Assembly (NCBI RefSeq): GCF_014356525.2
Contig: NC_052508.1
Coordinates: forward strand, 47,161,858-47,225,857
Direction: 5' to 3'
Source: Nilaparvata lugens
Lineage: Eukaryota > Arthropoda > Insecta > Hemiptera > Delphacidae
DNA length: 64,000 bases
A program made the position numbers and the translations under genes. Below the pieces are notes generated by a model. That model worked only from the letters and a program-made list of their open reading frames with translations. It was not told the origin of the DNA and did not search any database. Shown piece by piece: positions 57,937-64,000 of the stretch (position 1 is the first letter of the stretch; every line of letters begins with the position of its first letter).

Positions 57937-60324
57937 TTAATTTTCTCACATCCTAGAGACTGTTTTAGAGCTTAAGTTGTTGAACTGTTAAGCTTGAAAG
58001 AGTTTCTAAACCAACTTTTCCCAGACACTATTTCTCAGTGTAGTTGAAGTAAATCTTGAACAATTGGGTCAAACTGGAAAGCAACTCACATCAGTCAACT
58101 TTGTCTTGCACAATATACAAGTATACAAGTATTGTTTGGTATGAACGCGGAGTACATAGGTATATGCATTCGGGACAAGTTATTTCGCTAACGCCTTCTT
58201 AGCATTAGCAGCGGTGATACATCTTTGTTAAAAACGAATAAGCAATGAAAATCTTCGAGAAGAATTGAGATAGATAGTAGTTGGTGGTAGCACGTGAATG
58301 CAAGATGCAAGATTTATTTAGACAAGCATTCTTTGCGGAAGAATAGTCGCCAGCGCTATTTATCACTTTTACGATCGCGAAATTAGTGCGCGCACGCGCG
58401 CTCAGCGAAACGAGATTTATTGCACATGGCGAAACATTAAATCTACACAATTGAGTGCATCAGTATGCAGTGTGTGAGGACTTATGCTGAATGTCATCAC
58501 CCTGCCAAGGCAAGATGCATGCAAAATCGGCGAGCCACACCAAGGACGTGCCACATCCACATGTCATTGACACTATACTACAACTCTTGTGCTCGCTGAC
58601 TACAGTTGCTCAAAAATTACTGTATTAGTGTCCCTTCAGTCATTTATCAAGTATGAATGAGTTATTATGAGTTTATCAAGTATGAATTCCTTGTTATTGA
58701 ATATTTCCCGTTCCATATTAGAAGCCATGATGTTCGAAAGTTTGAAAATTGTAAACATGTGGTAAAATAAATATTATAATTTCAACTTTCTATCTAAGAT
58801 TATACACTATTATGCCACATACTCCACAGTCTTGCGATTGATTGCCAAAGCAACACGCTTTGAAGTACTTCTCTTAATGTGATCAAATTTAGTCGGGGTT
58901 GAACATTATAACACTATCTCATAGTTCAATTAAAATCTCAGGCTGCAATGCAATATATTCCTATTCATACCCACAGCACTCCGACCATGCGGTCTGATCT
59001 GATATGATCCAGGTGCTCTTTCAGGAGAAAAGTGTGATTGAGGCATTTTTGAGCTAATAAATTTTATCCATTCATCGGATTGGAATTTTCATGGAGGTTT
59101 GTCATACTTTTAATATCAAATCAAATTTAATCAAATATATATTCTGTATTGATATATTTTCTCAATACTGGTGGAAATTCACATTTTTCAGTACAAACGT
59201 TCATGCTCTTCAAATAAAAATAAATATATTTAATGCAAATTATCATATCAGTCATCATAAAGAAAGTACTACAATACTATCAATATTATACTAAAAACTA
59301 TCTTGGAGTAAAAATTTGGGATTGCAATGGGACTGTAATAAGTTGAGTAATGCAATGCAATGGAAATGGGTTCTAGTTCTAGTGGGCTTCTCTTCACTAC
59401 TGTAGTCGAGTTTCACGGCAAATGCACTGAGTAACCCCTAACTTCGCAAACGCTAAAAGCATCAAATTTGGTAAAAGTCCGCACGGCTCTGTAACTTTAT
59501 CCGACATATAGTACACATTGAATGAACCGTTAATATAGATATACTCATACATGATACAGAGAGAGAGGTACTGAAAATATAGATATATTGCTTTTAATGG
59601 AGTTTCAAAATAGTTTATGCAGTTTTGAGTTGCTTGAAAGGCTCTGCTTCCAAATACAGTAAAATTGTCTGCATCGTTCAATGGCTGAATGCACTCGGTT
59701 AATAGGTTTAAAGAGGATTAGGCCTGAAGAGTAGTAGAAATGTATGTTGAAGTGATTACCATCTTCGACAAGCCAATCCGATTTGAGGATCAAGATTCCA
59801 TGGAGCTAAGCATTTACAAATATTAGAAACTCAGTGATTTCAATGGATAAATTATACACCATTATATTATATAATGTGTAATAATATTGAATGTGTATGA
59901 ATATGAATTATTAGTCTTGATACCAAAACCCAAATGAATGGGAATTTTATTTCATTTCGGCACACAGGAATGATTTCCATTATCGCCGATATAATAAGTT
60001 ATTTGAATGAGTTAATGCAAATCAATTATTTTAATCCTAAAATCCATCTACTGTACAACATTAGAAATGTTGAGGTAATTCCAAATTATCGGATTGTTGT
60101 ACTTAGTCAAAATGAATCCAATCCAACTTTTTAATGTAATATATTACGTAATGGATGCATACTTTTTTCCAAGTGTGAAAATTATTAGTTGAGGGAATGA
60201 AATGTTAGTAGTTCAGATCTCGTCTTATCTCTTCTTCATGACTGGTGAGTAATGGATACAAAAACATTGAAATATTATTATAAAATGAGAGCTCTGCTAT
60301 GAATATCTGTTACAAATCCAGATA
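57937..60324. other. Gene-less stretch with a CpG-rich patch
   Basis: A local CpG cluster (GTGCGCGCACGCGCGCTCAG, near 58386-58405) stands out from its surroundings. Open frames reach 94 codons (minus strand 59397-59681) and are unrecognised. Confidence 0.4.
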
Positions 60325-60480
60325 ATTAAACGAGCGCTAGCGAGTTCTTACTTTTGACTCAAAGCCAAAGTCGTTGTCCGTCTGTGTGTATGTTGGACAA
60401 TAACTTTTCAAAGTCTTTATCAAACAGCTTCAAATTTAGAACTCATATTCGTTAACCCTTTATACAAATCAAGTTCTTTG
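60325..60480 (+). mobile_element. Dispersed repeat fragment
   Basis: AACGAGCGCTAGCGAGTTC, GTCGTTGTCCGTCTGTGTGT, ATGTTGGACAATAACTTTTC and AACTCATATTCGTTAACCC resemble pieces of dispersed insect repeats from general knowledge. No second copy is in the window. Confidence 0.35.
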
Positions 60481-60744
60481 GACTACAGAATTTACCGACT
60501 CTTTCGTCCTTTTGCCAGATACAATAAATAATAACATTGAAAGTGCATAAGAAAGAAATTTGTTGTAATTTATAATTTAGTCTGCTGGACTATTCATTGC
60601 ATGCAATAACTATAGTTTTTCCATTCATTCATTCATAACATCAGCTGAGGCTATTTAGGAGCTATCACACGAGCTATAAGACAGTTCTTTATGCACTGAC
60701 ACATGATTCCAGATGGTTAATATACAACATAATTTACAACGTTT

Positions 60745-61026
60745 ACATCAATAAACTGAATCGGTTTGAGATATAAATGTGTGGGTTTCACCATTCATTT
60801 TCTCTTGGAACTCTGTATTGAAATCATTTATCACATGACCACCTTCTCATTAAGAAAAAAATAATTTGGATTGAAATGAGGAACAAAAATGTTAAAGCGA
60901 TAGAAACATTTTTGAATAGTTATTTTCATTTCAAATAAGATCCACAATTAAACCAATCAAACCAAACTTTCAAATTATTCTTGCAAAAGATATATTTAAC
61001 TGTTTCCATAATTTTCACCAACTCTG
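60745..61026. mobile_element. P1-related half element, diverged
   Basis: GGTTTGAGATATAAATGTGT, TTTCACCATTCATTTTCTC, TGAAATCATTTATCACATG and the end TTTTCACCAACTCTG|TA (TA at 61027-61028) follow the order of the P1 right arm at 18800-19070. Only the right arm is present and it is well diverged. Confidence 0.7.
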
Positions 61027-63239
61027 TATAATTTCAAAGTTGCGGGTTATAAAGATTACAATACAATAGTTCATGAGCAGAGCAAGTTCTCAAACCCAAG
61101 GGGTCACTAATACTAATGTGTTTCATTTTAATTTGTTCATGAATTTTCTAGTGAAATCTATGAAATGATGTGGGGAATTTTGTATTAAACATGTTAATAA
61201 GATAAGATAACAGACTGAGTGGAATGCTCTTATTCTCTTTGACAAAAATTATTCAACTGGAATCAAATATCATTTTATTCTATATTTCTCAACCCTCAAA
61301 CATGCATGTTTCATTTCCTACTATGTTCAATTATCCTGTATTCATATATAGAATTTTCTGTATGATAGTTTTCTTTGTATGCAACAAAGAACAAACTATA
61401 CATCTATAGATGTATATGATATTCTCCTCGGTAATCCATATTCATAACAAGTTGAATGCAACTACTGAAGAGGGTCTAGTCTGGAGAAAGAGAATATAAT
61501 TTCACTGATCTCGTCCACCCTTCTTACAGTACAGACATCTTTTCATCTGGGATCAATCATTCCGGTGTTCGACCCTTCATAGTTTCATCAACCGGGACAA
61601 AGAAAGAGAGGTCCAGTGATAGTCCTGTTGAAGAGGCTTGAACTGGATCTGTAAGAGTCGAATAAATCTTTCAAACAGCTTTCGAAGAAGAAAAGCGGTG
61701 GTGCTTTGATCATACTGGCAGCTGTGTGCACACATGAGTGCAGTGCACAGCACACGTAAGAGAGGAGATGCAGTGATGCAGACCCTCATCATAGGGAAGA
61801 ACGCTTTCATCCCGGCTCAAACGGCTTTCCAAACTGCAGTCTGCAAAATATGCAAAGCAGATTTTCTTTGCGACGTAACCCTTCAATAGTCTCGTCCTAG
61901 ACTCGAGTGTGGTTGGGGAATACTCCTTTGTAGTGTCAAAGACATTTTAAGAATATATAAAACAAGAAAAGTAAGAGCCTGGGATCTGTATTGATTCAAA
62001 CACTCAGACAGAGATGTATTATGGAATTGGATTCTACTCCATAATGTTGTATCAGTAGTTTTTGGTTGAAATTTATAGCAGTTTGCGACGGAAAACAAAT
62101 TCGAGCTTCAAGAAATAATAGTGAAGTAAAGAATCAAGAAAATCGAATCGTTTTCGTAGGGAATAAATAAATAATTATAGATTCTATTATTATATTTCAT
62201 TTTTTGTACTTTTGAATTGTTGAGTGTTTGTATTGTTTGATCTAATTATTCTTTCAAGTACAGTGTGATTTTTGTTGAACTGTTCATGTGAATTACACCA
62301 TGGTAGGGAAATTAATTCCAATTTGATATATTCAAGTATTAAAACTGTGTTATCTGGAAAGCATCTGATTGTTGATTGGAGAGTTAGTTATAAAATTTAG
62401 ATGAACTTTATTTTAGTCATTCTATAGCAATTTAAGATTTTAAAATTTATGAAAGTGCAGTTTGAGAAGTGGATAATAACAGGGTGAACCAATGTATCTA
62501 AAATACATTCTAGGTACCTTGAGGTGAACCATACGAACTGAGAACAGTTACAGACAGGTATAATTATACCATATACTGTACTGTAATTTTTCTTTAATTC
62601 TATAAACATAATTTGCAATCTTATGAAACCTTTCCTCTACGATACATTCATTTTCGCGATAATAATCCAAACGCCATCAGAATGAATTCCTAAAAAACAA
62701 CATCATCACAACATTGTGATTGTAGACACAGAGATGGATCATCTCTTTGTGTTCATTTCTCACTTGGCGTCATCTTAATTGCATCTTCACCGGTCTGATC
62801 ATCTAGATTCTAGATAGCAGGGTGGGTGGGGTGGAAGAGAGGGGGTAGTTCTCGCTCAAAATATCTAATCACCGAAGTTAGCGGCTGCTTGAAAAGGTCA
62901 TGCAAGGTTCAAGGCTCATTAACTTGAGTCAGATTCAGGCCCGATAACGTCTCTGCTCTGATGATGATTATCTTTACACGTATGACTACATTTTTGAAAA
63001 TAATAAAAATTGAACGCAAAGCTGTTTTGTTGTGCGATCCTTGACCCCGCAAAAGGGATGGAGAGAGGCAGAAAATGGAAAAATGAAAAGTTGAACTGCC
63101 TGCACAGCACAGCTGGATGAGGGAGGGACTTGGCCAACAAATAAGTCTCTGCTAAACCGAATGTAGTGAGTACTTTATTATTACACTGCATACTCGTACA
63201 ATGATGGATTACTGTTCAGATCAAGGTCAGGCTATGCAG
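61027..63239. other. Gene-less stretch with a possible nuclear-receptor site cluster
   Basis: No recognised frames. Near 62895-62918 there are AGGTCA, AGGTTC and AAGGCTCA in line (AGGTCA and AGGTTC spaced by four bases). A GGGTGGGTGGGGTGG run lies near 62820. Confidence 0.35.
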
Positions 63240-64000
63240 TCAGATCCGCCTCTCCTCCGCTCCATCACAGCGCTCTCTTCTTCTATATCTCACTCTATCC
63301 TTCTTATTCTGTTATTCATCATTTTTTATCTTCTCATCCAACTTTTTATTATTTTATTTTCTCTTATATCTATCTCCTCCTTTCTTACCCGGTCATTCTT
63401 GAATCCTACTAGATTTCTTTTCATTCTCGATAAACTTTCTTTTCTTATAATTCATCTCGATTTTGCTTTCATTACTCAAATGCTACTTCTAATACTACTT
63501 CTTTTTTCTCCACCTTCTTTTTCCCACATTTTTACTCCTTCTTTTTATTTGCCTTTTTCTCTTCATATTTTCCTTCTATTTTCCTTCTTGCCTCCTCTCA
63601 TCACCTTTCTCATTCCTATGTTATTTCATCTTCTTTTTCTACTTTTTTCACCTTTTCTCCTTTTCTTCCTTTTGGTTCTTCTTCGACTTCTCCTAATTTC
63701 CCAATCCCAATCTTCTTCACCGTCATCCTTGGATACACTACCTCCTGATTGAGTTTCCATTACTTTCCAGGAACCACTACTTCTTCTCTTTCATCTCCTC
63801 CCCCTTATCTTCTTCTCTTCCCTTTCCTTCTTCTTCTTATCAACAAGTTTCCTTATTCTATTTTCCAACAATATTTCCTCTTTTGAGATATCTCATTTCT
63901 CTCTTTGTCCTGCTCGTTTCTCTCCTCTCGTTTTTCCTCCCTCGCTCCTTTTTCCTCCTCCTCTCCCGCCACCTCCTCCTCTTTCTCTCCCTTCTCGTCC
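63240..64000. repeat. Long pyrimidine-rich tract to the window end
   Basis: About 760 bp of the plus strand is dominated by C and T (CTTCTTCTT, TTTTCTC, CCTCCTCCTC). The 183-codon frame at 63201-63752 is Leu, Phe, Ser and Ile-rich and is best explained by this bias. The tract may continue beyond the window. Confidence 0.85.

Noticed and set aside
63201..63752. 183-codon plus-strand ORF
   Set aside because: Almost only Leu, Phe, Ser, Ile and Pro, and it lies within the pyrimidine-rich tract, so base bias explains it.

Overview
This is a eukaryotic nuclear window, visibly AT-rich, and it contains no protein-coding gene that I can recognise on either strand. The longest open frames are short, biased in composition, or lie inside repeats. 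There is no operon structure and no convincing tRNA or full-length rRNA. The repeat content suggests an insect, most likely a hemipteran such as a delphacid planthopper: many short TIR elements, foldback elements, and retroposon ends carrying phrases like GAGCCGTTTTC. That assignment rests on general resemblance and not on a search. The window is best read as intergenic or long-intron DNA.

Layout. 1-5.2 kb is mostly unique AT-rich DNA with a CT-rich tract. 5.2-6.5 kb is a large foldback element (called FB1 here). 7.7-8.2 kb is a GC-rich island followed by a CT-rich tract. 10-15 kb is unique DNA with scattered MITEs. 15.1-22.8 kb is the most structured part: a TA-flanked palindromic element with another element inserted in one arm, then a tandem segmental duplication, then a second duplication that starts in the loop of a long palindrome. 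23.2-28 kb is a cluster of TIR elements, including a TA-flanked palindrome nested in another element. 29.9-30.5 kb has a possible core promoter and first exon. 31-33.7 kb, 35.8-38.4 kb, 40.6-41.8 kb, 45.4-47.9 kb and 49.1-50.7 kb are retroposon-like repeats sharing several families. 36.9-40.8 kb is a second FB1 copy split by a 2,267-bp LTR-like insertion with an exact TTAT target duplication. 43.2-43.6, 51.2-52.0, 54.96-55.27, 56.6-57.5 and 60.7-61.0 kb hold further foldback elements. The window ends in a pyrimidine-rich tract of about 760 bp.

No genes can be said to work together here. What the sequence does record is a history of insertion, nesting and duplication. Three nestings can be read from target-site duplications plus comparison with an uninterrupted sister copy or arm. 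I found no evidence for an undescribed coding system. The best candidates for follow-up are the palindrome-linked duplications at 15-23 kb, the nested LTR-like insertion at 38-40 kb, the possible promoter at 30.13 kb, and a foldback element at 56.7 kb that carries a short ORF.
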